47,307 bases of DNA from an uncultured bacterium. Lineage in GTDB: Bacteria > Bacteroidota > Bacteroidia > Chitinophagales > Chitinophagaceae. The position numbers and the translations under genes were made by a program. Every line of letters starts with the position of its first letter. Position 1 is the first letter of the stretch. A model generated the notes under the pieces. It saw nothing but the letters and a program-made list of their open reading frames with translations. It was not told the origin of the DNA and searched no databases. The DNA lies in assembly GCA_903834825.1 (NCBI GenBank), contig CAILKQ010000097.1, positions 1 to 47,307 on the forward strand, read 5' to 3'. Below are positions 1-8,245 of the stretch, piece after piece.

Positions 1-76
1 ATTTCTTCTGAGCAGTTTTGAATTCTTCCTCGCTCAGAACAGGGGTAAAAATCACCATCAATTCATAATTTTGCAT
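1..76 (-). CDS. rpsF: 30S ribosomal protein S6, N-terminal fragment
   Basis: Read on the minus strand from ATG at 76, the first 25 codons give MQNYELMVIFTPVLSEEEF and then KTAQKK. This is the characteristic start of bacterial S6 (x-x-Y-E-x-x-x-I-x-x-P-x-L-S-E-E-E). S6 sits in the central domain of the 30S subunit with S18. The gene runs off the left edge, so only its start is visible. A TACCTTCG box (minus strand, 110-117) resembles the Bacteroidota -7 element TAnnTTTG with one change and could be its promoter. Divergent to htpG. Confidence 0.88.
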   Translation of the reverse strand, partial: MQNYELMVIFTPVLSEEEFKTAQKK

Positions 77-254
77 AAACCCTGTATTTATTGATTTGAT
101 AATGGGGGGCGAAGGTAATTCTTTTTTGCCATTTTTGCCTATATTTTATTCTCATTTTCTCTTTTTTTATCTTGGGTATGCTTACGCCTGGGTGTCAACC
201 TGTCACTTTTGTTTTTTGGCATTCATTTTGTCCGCTGCTACTAAAACATAGCAT
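77..254. other. Divergent intergenic region rpsF / htpG
   Basis: 178 bases between two divergent genes, T-rich on the plus strand. A -7-like TACCTTCG lies on the minus strand at 110-117, serving rpsF. On the htpG side no complete TTTG-N19-TAnnTTTG pair is visible, and no CIRCE-type inverted repeat was seen ahead of this chaperone gene. Confidence 0.5.
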
Positions 255-2075
255 ATGCAAAAAGGACAAATACGGGTTCAGACGGAGAACATTTTTCCCA
301 TCATCAAGAAGTTTCTCTACAGCGATCACGACATTTTCCTGCGTGAACTCATTGCCAATGCGGTAGATGCTACGCAAAAGTTAAAGGCGTACTCATCTGC
401 TGGAGAGGCGAAAGGGGAATTGGGGGAATTGCGCATTGATGTGATACTGGATAAAGAGGCCAAAACCCTGACCATAGCCGATCGGGGTATCGGCATGACA
501 GCAGAAGAGGTTGACAAATACATCAACCAAGTGGCATTTTCGAGCGCCGAAGAATTTCTGGAAAAATACAAAGGTCAAACCGAAGCCAATATTATCGGAC
601 ATTTCGGTCTTGGCTTCTACAGTGGTTTCATGGTAAGTGAGAAGGTTCAACTCAGCACGCTTTCTTATAAAGAAAACAGTGAAGCTGTTGTTTGGGAATG
701 TGACGGAAGTCCTGAATTTACATTACAACCCACTGATAAAAAAGAGAGGGGTACTTCTATTACGCTTTTTATCAATGAGGAAAGCCAGGAATTTCTTGAT
801 GCTGCTAAAATTAAAGGGATCTTAGACAAGTTCTGTAAGTTCCTTCCTGTACCCATTTTCTTTGAAGAAAATCAAATCAACAATACCAATCCGGCGTGGG
901 TAAAAAAACCGGCTGAACTGGAGAAGAAGGATTACGAGGATTTTTACAAATCACTGTATCCATTCAATGAAACCCCGTTGTTTTGGATCCACCTCAATGT
1001 AGACTATCCTTTCACCTTGACAGGTATTCTTTTCTTCCCCAAGATCAAGCAATCCTACGAAATCCAAAAAGACAAAATTCAACTCTACTCCAACCAGGTC
1101 TTTGTAACAGACGAGGTCAAGGATATTGTACCTGAGTTTTTGATGCTGTTACAGGGAGTAATTGACTCTCCAGACATTCCGCTCAATGTCAGCAGGAGCT
1201 ATTTGCAGGGTGATCCTAACGTACGAAAGATCAACAGCCACATCACCAAAAAAGTAGCAGACAAGCTGGATGAGATTTTCAGAAATGAGCGAATAGCGTT
1301 TGAAGAGAAATGGGAAAGCCTCGCTCTATTTGTGAAGTACGGCATGATCACCGACGACAAGTTCCGTGAGAAAGCGGATAAGTTCCATATCATGCAGGAT
1401 GCGGCTTCCGGATCTTTTTATACACTGGAAGAATACAGGACAGCTGCAGAAACACTGCAGAAAAACAAAGATGGTAAGTTGGTCATCCTTTATACTACAG
1501 ATCCTGTGCAGCAAGATGCGTATATCAAATCTGCCCAAGAATTGGGTTATAAAGTGGTCAAGATGGACACACTTGTCGATGCATCATTTATTGGCCAGAT
1601 AGAATCAAAATGGGATAATGTTCAATTTACCCGAGTAGATTCAGACATTGCGGATAACCTTATCGATAAGCAGGAAGACATTAATTCTGTCCTCACAGAA
1701 AAAGAGGTTGAAAAGCTGAAATCATTGTTTGATTTCAAGGTGGATAATGTAACCATTAATGTCGAAGTAAAGGGATTGAGTGCTGATGCACCACCGGTTG
1801 TAGCAACCAGACCTGAATTCATGAGAAGGATGAAAGACATGGCATCCATGAGTGGACCCATGGGCAGCTTTTATGCCAACATGCCTGATGAAGTGCTGCT
1901 GACGGTCAATGGCAACAACAGCATTTTTACTGCAATTCTTGCAGATGATCATGCAGAAAAGCAGACCAAACAGGTAAGGAATTTGGCGGATCTTGCATTG
2001 TTGTCTCAGGGAATGCTGAAAGGCAGTGAACTCACCGCATTCATCACCAGAAGCGTGGAGTTGATGAAGGCATAG
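255..2075 (+). CDS. htpG: Molecular chaperone HtpG (bacterial Hsp90)
   Basis: HtpG is a cytosolic dimeric ATP-dependent chaperone. The 606-residue length is close to the usual 600-630. The N-terminal GHKL ATPase fold shows the catalytic and magnesium pair E31/N35 in RELIANAVDA, and D76-x-G78-x-G80 in DRGIGM (most homologues have Asn where this has Arg77). The lid glycines follow in GHFGLGFYSGF. The middle domain carries NVSRSYLQGD, the conserved segment with the catalytic-loop Arg. The C-terminal dimerisation domain follows. ATG 255 is the first start that gives the conserved GQIRVQTENIFPIIKK beginning. The gene is monocistronic; its terminator hairpin lies inside the 3' end of the convergent recJ gene (2107-2134). 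Confidence 0.97.
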   Translation: MQKGQIRVQTENIFPIIKKFLYSDHDIFLRELIANAVDATQKLKAYSSAGEAKGELGELRIDVILDKEAKTLTIADRGIGMTAEEVDKYINQVAFSSAEEFLEKYKGQTEANIIGHFGLGFYSGFMVSEKVQLSTLSYKENSEAVVWECDGSPEFTLQPTDKKERGTSITLFINEESQEFLDAAKIKGILDKFCKFLPVPIFFEENQINNTNPAWVKKPAELEKKDYEDFYKSLYPFNETPLFWIHLNVDYPFTLTGILFFPKIKQSYEIQKDKIQLYSNQVFVTDEVKDIVPEFLMLLQGVIDSPDIPLNVSRSYLQGDPNVRKINSHITKKVADKLDEIFRNERIAFEEKWESLALFVKYGMITDDKFREKADKFHIMQDAASGSFYTLEEYRTAAETLQKNKDGKLVILYTTDPVQQDAYIKSAQELGYKVVKMDTLVDASFIGQIESKWDNVQFTRVDSDIADNLIDKQEDINSVLTEKEVEKLKSLFDFKVDNVTINVEVKGLSADAPPVVATRPEFMRRMKDMASMSGPMGSFYANMPDEVLLTVNGNNSIFTAILADDHAEKQTKQVRNLADLALLSQGMLKGSELTAFITRSVELMKA

Positions 2076-2103
2076 TACGATACCTTCGATTTTTTTTGAT
2101 CAA

Positions 2104-3840
2104 TCAGGACCGGCCAGCGCCGGTCCATTTTTTTCCTGCTATCTCAAAATCGATGACCTTCATTTGAAGCGTGGTGACCCCCTTGAAATTATTCTCTTCA
2201 AGGGTGAAAACGATATCCAGGCTGGAGGAATCCTCGAGCAAGCTGAAACGCTCTGCCATATTGAATCCTATGCCTGTTATGTGAACACCATGTTGCTCTA
2301 CTTCAAATCTTACATGTTCTTCTTTAACAATGCGACAACCTGCATCCTTTGCATTTTGTAAACAGAAAACAGGTCGCAAATTATCTGGACCAAATGGTTC
2401 CATTTGTTGCAGAATCCTGAAGAAGGAAGGTGTCAGGTCATGCAATGCTACGATGGCATCTATGACTATTTCTGGCACCAGTTGATCTTCGCTGAGTTGG
2501 GCGGATGCTATTTCTTCAAATCTTTGTTGAAATCTTTCCAGTTGATCAGGCATCAAGGTCATCCCTGCTGCATAATAATGTCCTCCAAATCCTAGCAGCA
2601 AATCACTGCAGTATTCAAGGCCATCATGAATATTGAATCCGGGAATACTTCTTGCGCTACCGGCAAGAACGTCTCCGCTCTTGGTAATCACGATGGTAGG
2701 CCTGTAGTATTTTTCGAGCAGTCTGCTGGCCACTATGCCAATCACTCCTTTGTGCCAACCCGCATCGAAGACCACTGTGGATTTCTTTGATTGTAACGAG
2801 GGGTCGGCCAGCAGCATTTGAATAGCCTCTTCAGTAATTTGTGCATCAGCCTCTCTGCGTGAATTGTTGTCCGTTTGCAGCACCAATGCAAGCAATTTTG
2901 CCTGTTCAGGATCTTTCTCTATGAACAAGGATACTGCTTTTTTGGCATCGTCCATCCTCCCAGCGGCATTGATCCGGGGGCCAATCATAAAAGACAAGCT
3001 GCCAATGGTGATTTCTTTTCCTGACCCGCTCAATTCAATCAGCGCCTTTATTCCTGTGGATGGATGGGTATTTACTTGTTTGATTCCATGGTAGGCAAGG
3101 ATCCTGTTTTCTCCTGTGATGGGAACAATGTCTGCAGCGATGGCAGTGGCAACCAATTCAAGATAGGGGAGGTATTCATCTTCTTCCAACCCCAATGATG
3201 CTGAAAGTGCTTGAATCAACTTGAAGCCAACCCCGCATCCACAAAGTTCTTTGTAAGGGTAAGGACAATCTTGTTGTTTTGCATTCAGGATGGCAATGGC
3301 TGGAGGAAGCTCAGCTCCAGGCAGGTGATGATCGCATACAATGGTATCAATTCCCATGGCTTTTGCCTCTGCAATCAATGCCACGGACTTGATGCCACAG
3401 TCCAGTGTAATCAGCAGCGAGAAACCTTTTTCTGCTGCATAGGCAATACCCTGGCTGGAAAGGCCATAGCCCTCGCGGTATCTGTTCGGAATGTAGAACT
3501 CAAGTTGATCCTTGTCATAAATTTTGGTCAGAAAATCATACATGATGGCTACGGACGTAGTTCCATCAACATCGTAATCGCCATAAACAAGGATTTTCTC
3601 CTCTTGCGCGATGGCATCAATGATTCTTTCTACAGCAAGCTGCATGTCCTTCATTAAAAATGGATCATGCAAGGTGGTAAGGTCTGGCCTGAAAAAAAAC
3701 TTGGCCTTTTGGTAGTCATCAATTCCCCTGTGGGCAAGAATACCGCAGAGCGCCGGATGAATTTTCAGTTCATCCCTCAGTGATTCCGTTGCTTGAGCAG
3801 GCAGATCAATCGTTCTCCATCGCTTTTGGGATGCACACAT
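2104..3840 (-). CDS. recJ: Single-stranded-DNA-specific exonuclease RecJ
   Basis: RecJ is a 5'-3' ssDNA exonuclease of the DHH family, used in RecF-pathway recombination and mismatch repair. At 578 residues it has the usual length. Visible motifs in order: YGDYDVDGTTS (metal-binding motif I), the DCGIKS segment, CDHHLPG (the DHH triad), and a C-terminal DHHA1 motif GFGGHYYAAGM; an OB-like tail follows. ATG at 3840 lies one base from the stop codon of the upstream prenyl synthase (3842), so the two genes are almost certainly cotranscribed. The last codons double as the htpG terminator. Confidence 0.95.
   Translation of the reverse strand: MCASQKRWRTIDLPAQATESLRDELKIHPALCGILAHRGIDDYQKAKFFFRPDLTTLHDPFLMKDMQLAVERIIDAIAQEEKILVYGDYDVDGTTSVAIMYDFLTKIYDKDQLEFYIPNRYREGYGLSSQGIAYAAEKGFSLLITLDCGIKSVALIAEAKAMGIDTIVCDHHLPGAELPPAIAILNAKQQDCPYPYKELCGCGVGFKLIQALSASLGLEEDEYLPYLELVATAIAADIVPITGENRILAYHGIKQVNTHPSTGIKALIELSGSGKEITIGSLSFMIGPRINAAGRMDDAKKAVSLFIEKDPEQAKLLALVLQTDNNSRREADAQITEEAIQMLLADPSLQSKKSTVVFDAGWHKGVIGIVASRLLEKYYRPTIVITKSGDVLAGSARSIPGFNIHDGLEYCSDLLLGFGGHYYAAGMTLMPDQLERFQQRFEEIASAQLSEDQLVPEIVIDAIVALHDLTPSFFRILQQMEPFGPDNLRPVFCLQNAKDAGCRIVKEEHVRFEVEQHGVHITGIGFNMAERFSLLEDSSSLDIVFTLEENNFKGVTTLQMKVIDFEIAGKKWTGAGRS
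2107..2134 (+). terminator. Intrinsic terminator of htpG, embedded in recJ coding sequence
   Basis: A perfect 8-bp GC-rich stem, GGACCGGC (2107-2114) and GCCGGTCC (2119-2126), has a CAGC loop and is followed by A and seven T's. It begins 31 bases past the htpG stop. On the other strand the same bases encode the last residues of RecJ (W-T-G-A-G-R-S-stop). On that strand no T-run follows the hairpin, so it should act only on htpG transcripts. Confidence 0.85.
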
Positions 3841-3841
3841 T

Positions 3842-4804
3842 TTATTTTTTTCTTTCAGTTGTGAAGGTTACCATTTCTGAAAGCGCATCCCTTGCCTCCG
3901 ATGCAGGAAAGCTTTCGAGCAGATCGATGGCTGCTTTTTTATAAGAGGCCATCACGCCTTCTGCATATTGGATGCCCCCAGCTTTTTTGACCTCATCAAT
4001 TACCAGTTGAACGCTGGATTTGTCTTTGTTTTTATTTTTGATGATGTAGATGAGTTTTCTTCTTGTCTCTGCAGAAGTTGTTTTTAAGGTATAGATGAGT
4101 GGCAAGGTTAGCTTTTTTTCCCGGATATCGTTTCCAGTAGGTTTGCCGACATCTGCTGAACCATAGTCAAAAAGATCATCCTTGATTTGGAAAGCAATGC
4201 CTGTATTTTCACCAAAAAGGCGCAATTTTTCAGTCAGTGCCTCATCCTGGCTGGCGGAAAAGGCGCCTGCAGCACAGGCTGATGCGAGGAGAGAAGCAGT
4301 TTTGTTTCTGATGATGGAGAAATAATCTTCTTCTGTAATGTTGAGTAACCGAGACTTTTCCAATTGGAGCAACTCCCCCTCACTCATTTTTTTGACGGCG
4401 TCGGAAAGGATTTCCAAGACCTTAAAATCCTTGTTTTCAAGAGACAACAACAGGCCCTTGGCCAAAAGATAGTCTCCAACCAACACAGAAGCCTTGTTTT
4501 TCCAGAGTGCGTATACAGAAAGAAAGCCCCTTCTTTCTGATGCCTCATCCACAACATCATCGTGCACCAGGGTGGCCGTATGCAATAATTCAACCAACGA
4601 AGCTGCCCTGTAAGTGACAGCTGTAATTTCTCCACAAAGCCTTGCAGACAACAAAACAAACATGGGTCTGAGCTGTTTCCCCTTGGTTTTGACAACATAT
4701 TTCAAAATTCTGTCCAACAAGGGAACATTGCTTTTGACGGCCTCTTTGAACAGTGATTCGAACTGCTTCAGCTCATCGGCTATAATTTCTTGTGGTTTTG
4801 TCAT
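3842..4804 (-). CDS. Polyprenyl diphosphate synthase (class I trans-prenyltransferase)
   Basis: A 320-residue all-helical prenyl elongase that condenses isopentenyl diphosphate onto an allylic primer. Both aspartate-rich motifs are present: D82-D83-x-x-D86 in LVHDDVVDEA, and DDLFD near residue 208. GKQLRP (G42-P47) is the substrate-binding segment. In Bacteroidota such a single long-chain enzyme usually makes the menaquinone side chain (octaprenyl or solanesyl type). The product length cannot be read from sequence here, so no symbol is given. First gene of a two-gene unit with recJ. Confidence 0.92.
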   Translation of the reverse strand: MTKPQEIIADELKQFESLFKEAVKSNVPLLDRILKYVVKTKGKQLRPMFVLLSARLCGEITAVTYRAASLVELLHTATLVHDDVVDEASERRGFLSVYALWKNKASVLVGDYLLAKGLLLSLENKDFKVLEILSDAVKKMSEGELLQLEKSRLLNITEEDYFSIIRNKTASLLASACAAGAFSASQDEALTEKLRLFGENTGIAFQIKDDLFDYGSADVGKPTGNDIREKKLTLPLIYTLKTTSAETRRKLIYIIKNKNKDKSSVQLVIDEVKKAGGIQYAEGVMASYKKAAIDLLESFPASEARDALSEMVTFTTERKK

Positions 4805-4947
4805 TGCTGCACTGCGAACTTACGCAATATTTCCCTCGCTTGTAGCTAGTTTTCCGCCAGTTTTTAAGGTAAAATGATCACAATGTCTAAAAAGAAAGGT
4901 GGCTTAACATTTTTTCATATTTAACAGTGAAAAAATAGAGGTATTTA

Positions 4948-4978
4948 TTTGAATATTAAAACTTTACCTCTACATTTG
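4948..4978 (+). promoter_or_regulatory. Bacteroidota-type promoter for the beta-barrel gene
   Basis: TTTG (4948-4951), a 19-base spacer and TACATTTG (4971-4978) match the Bacteroidota sigma-A consensus TTTG-N19-TAnnTTTG exactly. Transcription would start near 4984-4986. This gives a leader of about 45 bases to the ATG at 5029. Confidence 0.75.
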
Positions 4979-5028
4979 TAAATCATGGCAAGTCCGTGTC
5001 AAAAATCTTTAAACTAACAAACACAGTT

Positions 5029-6015
5029 ATGGCAAGTAAAAACTATGCTTTTATCCTTGGTCTTTTGGCCCTGGTGATGACTACCCAGGCACAAATGTCT
5101 GCAACAGGTGGAACTGATTGGAAGGATTCTTCTTTGATCCCTCCTTCAAGAATGGCTCAGCACAATGAGTTTCTCAACAACCAGTACATTTTCCCTGCAA
5201 AACCACGCAACCAGTGGGAAGTGGGTCTCAAACTTGGATCTCCAAGCATCAGCGGTGATGTCAGTTCAGTATTCCCTAATTTCGGCTACGGACTACATGT
5301 AAGAAAATCAATCGGGTATATAGTTTCTCTCAGGGGAGAATTTTTCAGCGGTACTGCTACAGGGTTGAGCTGGAAAAGTGACCTCAACTACATGCAAAAT
5401 ACTGCTTGGAAGAACAATGGATACAAAGGACACCAAAGAACTTATGGAGGTGTGAACAACAGTGTTGGTCTCATTCCAGGAACTGACAGGGTTTTCTACA
5501 ATTACAAGACCAAACTGAATGACCTGAGTTTCCAGGCCCTTTTCAATCTTACAAATATCCGTTTCCACAAAGCTGAACCTAAATTTAGCTTGTATGCTAT
5601 TTTAGGTGTTGGTGTTACTTTCTATGAAACAAACATTGATGCCCTCAACGCCAGTGGCCAAAAGTACAATTTCAGCTCTATCCCTAGTGGAACATGGGAA
5701 ACACGTGCCGATACCAGGAGTGCTATAAAAGCAATTCTTGATGGTACATACGAAACCGCCAGTGATGCCAACACAACTTCAAACCCCAAGTTGTTTGGGC
5801 AAACCGCAAGGGCAAGCTCAACAATCGGTATGGGTATGGCATTCAAACTTTCCAAGCGTGTAAACCTCTCCATAGAAGAAAGATTATCTTTTGTTAAGGA
5901 TGATCTTTTGGATGGTCAACGTTGGGGCGCCACTCCAGTGGGCGATGCTACATTGACAACACACTACGATACCTACAATTTCTTGTCTGTTGGATTGAAC
6001 ATCAACATTTTCTAA
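5029..6015 (+). CDS. Outer-membrane beta-barrel protein, family unassigned
   Basis: A 328-residue secreted protein. A signal peptide (MASKNYAFILGLLALVMTTQA) is cleaved near Ala-Gln-Ala. Alternating hydrophobic strands follow, with a C-terminal strand ending YNFLSVGLNINIF, whose aromatic last residue is typical of BAM-inserted barrels. A GTG at 4996 would extend the frame, but ATG 5029 gives the cleaner signal peptide and lies a normal distance from the promoter. It is followed 31 bases later by an OmpA-like gene, so the pair probably forms one envelope operon ending at the 6847 terminator. No specific function is recognised. Confidence 0.75.
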   Translation: MASKNYAFILGLLALVMTTQAQMSATGGTDWKDSSLIPPSRMAQHNEFLNNQYIFPAKPRNQWEVGLKLGSPSISGDVSSVFPNFGYGLHVRKSIGYIVSLRGEFFSGTATGLSWKSDLNYMQNTAWKNNGYKGHQRTYGGVNNSVGLIPGTDRVFYNYKTKLNDLSFQALFNLTNIRFHKAEPKFSLYAILGVGVTFYETNIDALNASGQKYNFSSIPSGTWETRADTRSAIKAILDGTYETASDANTTSNPKLFGQTARASSTIGMGMAFKLSKRVNLSIEERLSFVKDDLLDGQRWGATPVGDATLTTHYDTYNFLSVGLNINIF

Positions 6016-6046
6016 ATTTTACTAACCATCCTCAAATTTTCCAAAT

Positions 6047-6826
6047 ATGAAACTGAATAAAATATTCTCGGTTCTGTTCTTGGGTTTATTCCTCCTCGCT
6101 GGACTGGATACCTTTGCACAGAAAAAATCTAAGTCTGTTGAGCCTCTCTACTGGAAGAATCCACTTGAATTTTCTTATGGCGAATTGAATGCTCCCAAGA
6201 GAATGAAAATGCCCAAAGTTGTTCTTGATGATGCTGATGGAGATGGTGTTACTGACCAATTCGACATGGAGCCCAACACCCCTGCTGGAGCCCCCGTTGA
6301 CAGCCATGGTGTAAGCAAAGATACCGATGGCGATGGCGTTCCTGATTACAAGGACAAGCAATTGGTAACCCCTACAGACTGTCAGCCAGTTGATGCGAAT
6401 GGTGTTGGAAAATGCCCTGAGCCACCTTGTTGCAAGAATTTTGTAGCTCCTGTTCCAGTAGTTACGTGCAACATGGGTAACATTCCCAGCGTAAGCTTCG
6501 CAAAAGGATCTTCTACCATGTCTAAAGAAGCACAAAGCCTTTTGGCCTCTACTGCTGATAGGCTGAAAAATAACCCTGCTTGTAAAGTATTCATCACTGG
6601 ATATGCAGAAGCTTCCAAAGCCAGCCAACAGCTCAGCTGGGATAGGGTTAATGCGATCATGACTTACCTCACTGAAAAACAAGGTATTGCTGCTGATCGT
6701 TTGATCAACAAATACGGACAGACTGATGGCGATGTCAATACAATTGATTTCAGCGCAACAGGAGAAGTAGTTGATGCACCGAATATGGTTCCAGCTCCTC
6801 ATCCGAACCTTCGTTCAAAGAATTAA
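6047..6826 (+). CDS. OmpA-family protein with thrombospondin type-3 calcium-binding repeats
   Basis: 259 residues with a signal peptide (cleavage near TFAQ). The middle carries two calcium-binding D-x-D-x-D-G-V-x-D repeats: DDADGDGVTDQFD and KDTDGDGVPDYKD. After a Cys-rich linker (CPEPPCCKN) comes an OmpA C-terminal domain: SVSFAKGSSTMSKEAQSLL, then an S-x-x-R-x-x-x-x-x-x-Y-L segment and the G-x-x-x-x-R end. These domains bind peptidoglycan, so the protein likely tethers the outer membrane or its barrel neighbour to the wall. The usual Asp in the peptidoglycan-binding GxxDxxG segment is not obvious (GYAEASKASQQLS), so wall binding is less certain than the family call. Confidence 0.87.
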   Translation: MKLNKIFSVLFLGLFLLAGLDTFAQKKSKSVEPLYWKNPLEFSYGELNAPKRMKMPKVVLDDADGDGVTDQFDMEPNTPAGAPVDSHGVSKDTDGDGVPDYKDKQLVTPTDCQPVDANGVGKCPEPPCCKNFVAPVPVVTCNMGNIPSVSFAKGSSTMSKEAQSLLASTADRLKNNPACKVFITGYAEASKASQQLSWDRVNAIMTYLTEKQGIAADRLINKYGQTDGDVNTIDFSATGEVVDAPNMVPAPHPNLRSKN

Positions 6827-6834
6827 TTAGGTCC

Positions 6835-6906
6835 TAAAAGATACTGGTGCCCTCCTGTGAAGGAGGGCACTTTTTTTATGACTTGTTTAACCTGGAGTAT
6901 CTTTTA
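6835..6906. repeat. Outer inverted repeat enclosing the terminator
   Basis: TAAAAGATACT at 6835-6845 and its exact reverse complement AGTATCTTTTA at 6896-6906 flank the terminator hairpin, producing a nested stem. It could simply extend the terminator structure or be a relic of a small mobile repeat. The sequence alone does not decide. Confidence 0.6.
6847..6877 (+). terminator. Intrinsic terminator after the OmpA-like gene
   Basis: Perfect 9-bp stem GTGCCCTCC / GGAGGGCAC (6847-6855 and 6862-6870), six-base loop, then seven T's. It is enclosed by an outer 11-bp inverted repeat (6835-6845 and 6896-6906). Confidence 0.92.
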
Positions 6907-6939
6907 AAGAACTTAATTTAGTTTCTTCTGCTAAATGCT

Positions 6940-6947
6940 TAACTTTG
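6940..6947 (+). promoter_or_regulatory. Probable -7 element for bamD
   Basis: TAACTTTG fits TAnnTTTG and ends 10 bases before the bamD ATG, so the leader would be only about 4-6 bases. No good -33 TTTG was found at the usual distance. Confidence 0.5.
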
Positions 6948-6957
6948 TCATCCATTT

Positions 6958-7782
6958 ATGAAGTTGAATAATATCCTGGTTTTTGTGTTGATCCTTTCAC
7001 TTGGTGCCTGTTCTAAATTCGGAAAGGTGTTGAAGAGCAAGGATTTTGAGTACAAGTTGAAAATGGCCAATACCTATTTCGAAAAAAAGGAATTTCGCCA
7101 GGCCCAGGTCTTGTATGAAGAACTTTTCCCTGTTTTCAAGGGTACTCCGCAGTTTGATGATCTTTATTATAACTATGCATTTTCTCATTACAACATGAGG
7201 GATTACGAAACTGCTGAAAACCTTTTCAAAGGGTATCTGGAAGTTTTTGCCAACAGCAAAAGGGCTGAAGAGGTTGAATATATGCAGGCAAATTGCTATT
7301 TTAAGCAATCTCCCAAACCAGAGCTTGAGCAATCCAATACAATCAAATCGATTGGCATGTTTCAGGTATTCATCAATACACACCCAGAATCTCCCAAGAG
7401 CAAAGAGGCTGAAGCCATCATCGCCAAATGCCAGACAAAGCTTGAAACCAAGGAGTTCCTATCTGCCCAATTGTATTTCAATGTGGGTCAATTCAAAGCA
7501 GCAGCCCTTGCTTATACAACACTGATCAATAACTACCCTGATTCTCCCAAGGGAGATGAATACAAACTCATGTCCATCAAGTCATATTTCAAGTATGCTT
7601 CGATGAGTGTTGATGAGAAAAAAGAGGAGCGATATGCAAAAGTTGTTCTTGAAGTAGAAGACTTCCAGGACAGGTTTCCCGAAAGTAAATTGACAAAAGA
7701 AGCAGAACGTTACTTAACTTTGACAAAAAATAACCTTAAAATTTTAAATAATGAGCAGACTTCGCAGGCAGCTGGGAAATAA
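6958..7782 (+). CDS. bamD: Outer-membrane assembly lipoprotein BamD
   Basis: A 274-residue lipoprotein of the BAM complex, which inserts beta-barrels into the outer membrane. The lipobox LILSLGAC puts the lipidated Cys at residue 18. The rest is helical TPR repeats, for example ANTYFEKKEFRQAQVLYEEL and YNYAFSHYNMRDYETAENLF, as expected for BamD. The 3' end overlaps rpoZ by 32 bases, so the two are cotranscribed and probably translationally coupled. Confidence 0.93.
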   Translation: MKLNNILVFVLILSLGACSKFGKVLKSKDFEYKLKMANTYFEKKEFRQAQVLYEELFPVFKGTPQFDDLYYNYAFSHYNMRDYETAENLFKGYLEVFANSKRAEEVEYMQANCYFKQSPKPELEQSNTIKSIGMFQVFINTHPESPKSKEAEAIIAKCQTKLETKEFLSAQLYFNVGQFKAAALAYTTLINNYPDSPKGDEYKLMSIKSYFKYASMSVDEKKEERYAKVVLEVEDFQDRFPESKLTKEAERYLTLTKNNLKILNNEQTSQAAGK

Positions 7783-8092
7783 TCTTACCAATGTTGCTGA
7801 AACCAAGGACCTGAATGAAATCAAAAATAAAACAGGTAACCTATACCAGTCTATTTCTATTATTGGGAAAAGGGCAGCACAGATCAATATTGCAATAAAA
7901 GAAGAGCTTCACAACAAACTGGAGGAATTTGCAAGCCATACTGATAGCCTTGAAGAAATTCATGAGAACAAAGAGCAAATAGAAATCTCAAAGGCTTACG
8001 AAAAAATGCCTAATCCAGCATTGCTTGCAACGCAGGAGTTCATGGAAGACAAGATATATTTCCGCAAGAATGAGGAAGATTTGTTTCGCTAA
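7751..8092 (+). CDS. rpoZ: DNA-directed RNA polymerase omega subunit (RpoZ/Rpb6 family)
   Basis: A 113-residue protein of the Bacteroidota omega type. NLYQSISIIGKRAAQIN corresponds to the conserved omega helix (x-N-R-F-x-x-x-x-x-A-x-x-A-R-x-x). Omega aids assembly and stability of RNA polymerase. Start ATG 7751 lies inside the end of bamD in another frame. The bamD-rpoZ pairing is the usual Bacteroidota arrangement, which supports both calls. A strong terminator follows. Confidence 0.9.
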   Translation: MSRLRRQLGNNLTNVAETKDLNEIKNKTGNLYQSISIIGKRAAQINIAIKEELHNKLEEFASHTDSLEEIHENKEQIEISKAYEKMPNPALLATQEFMEDKIYFRKNEEDLFR

Positions 8093-8110
8093 TTGAATAC
8101 ATATTTTATG

Positions 8111-8146
8111 GAAGGGCGATGGTAAAACCATCGCCCTTCTTGTTTT
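8111..8146 (+). terminator. Intrinsic terminator after rpoZ
   Basis: A perfect 13-bp stem, GAAGGGCGATGGT / ACCATCGCCCTTC (8111-8123 and 8127-8139), with a three-base loop, then TTGTTTT. Confidence 0.9.
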
Positions 8147-8202
8147 GGATACTTTTCATTCAAAAATCAAGTTGAATTTATAGTTAACTTAGTATCGTAA
8201 AT

Positions 8203-8218
8203 TATTGTAGTTACAATA
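8203..8218. promoter_or_regulatory. Palindrome upstream of the DUF4835 gene
   Basis: TATTGTAGTTACAATA is a 7-bp inverted repeat with a 2-base centre, 28 bases before the ATG at 8246. Its size and position suit a dimeric regulator site, but no regulator is known from the sequence. Confidence 0.4.
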
Positions 8219-8245
8219 GCAAAGAGCATCATCAGACAAATCAGT

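Noticed and set aside
6086-6802. 238-codon open frame opposite the OmpA-like gene
   Set aside because: The sense frame shows calcium-binding and OmpA motifs; the antisense product has no recognisable features.
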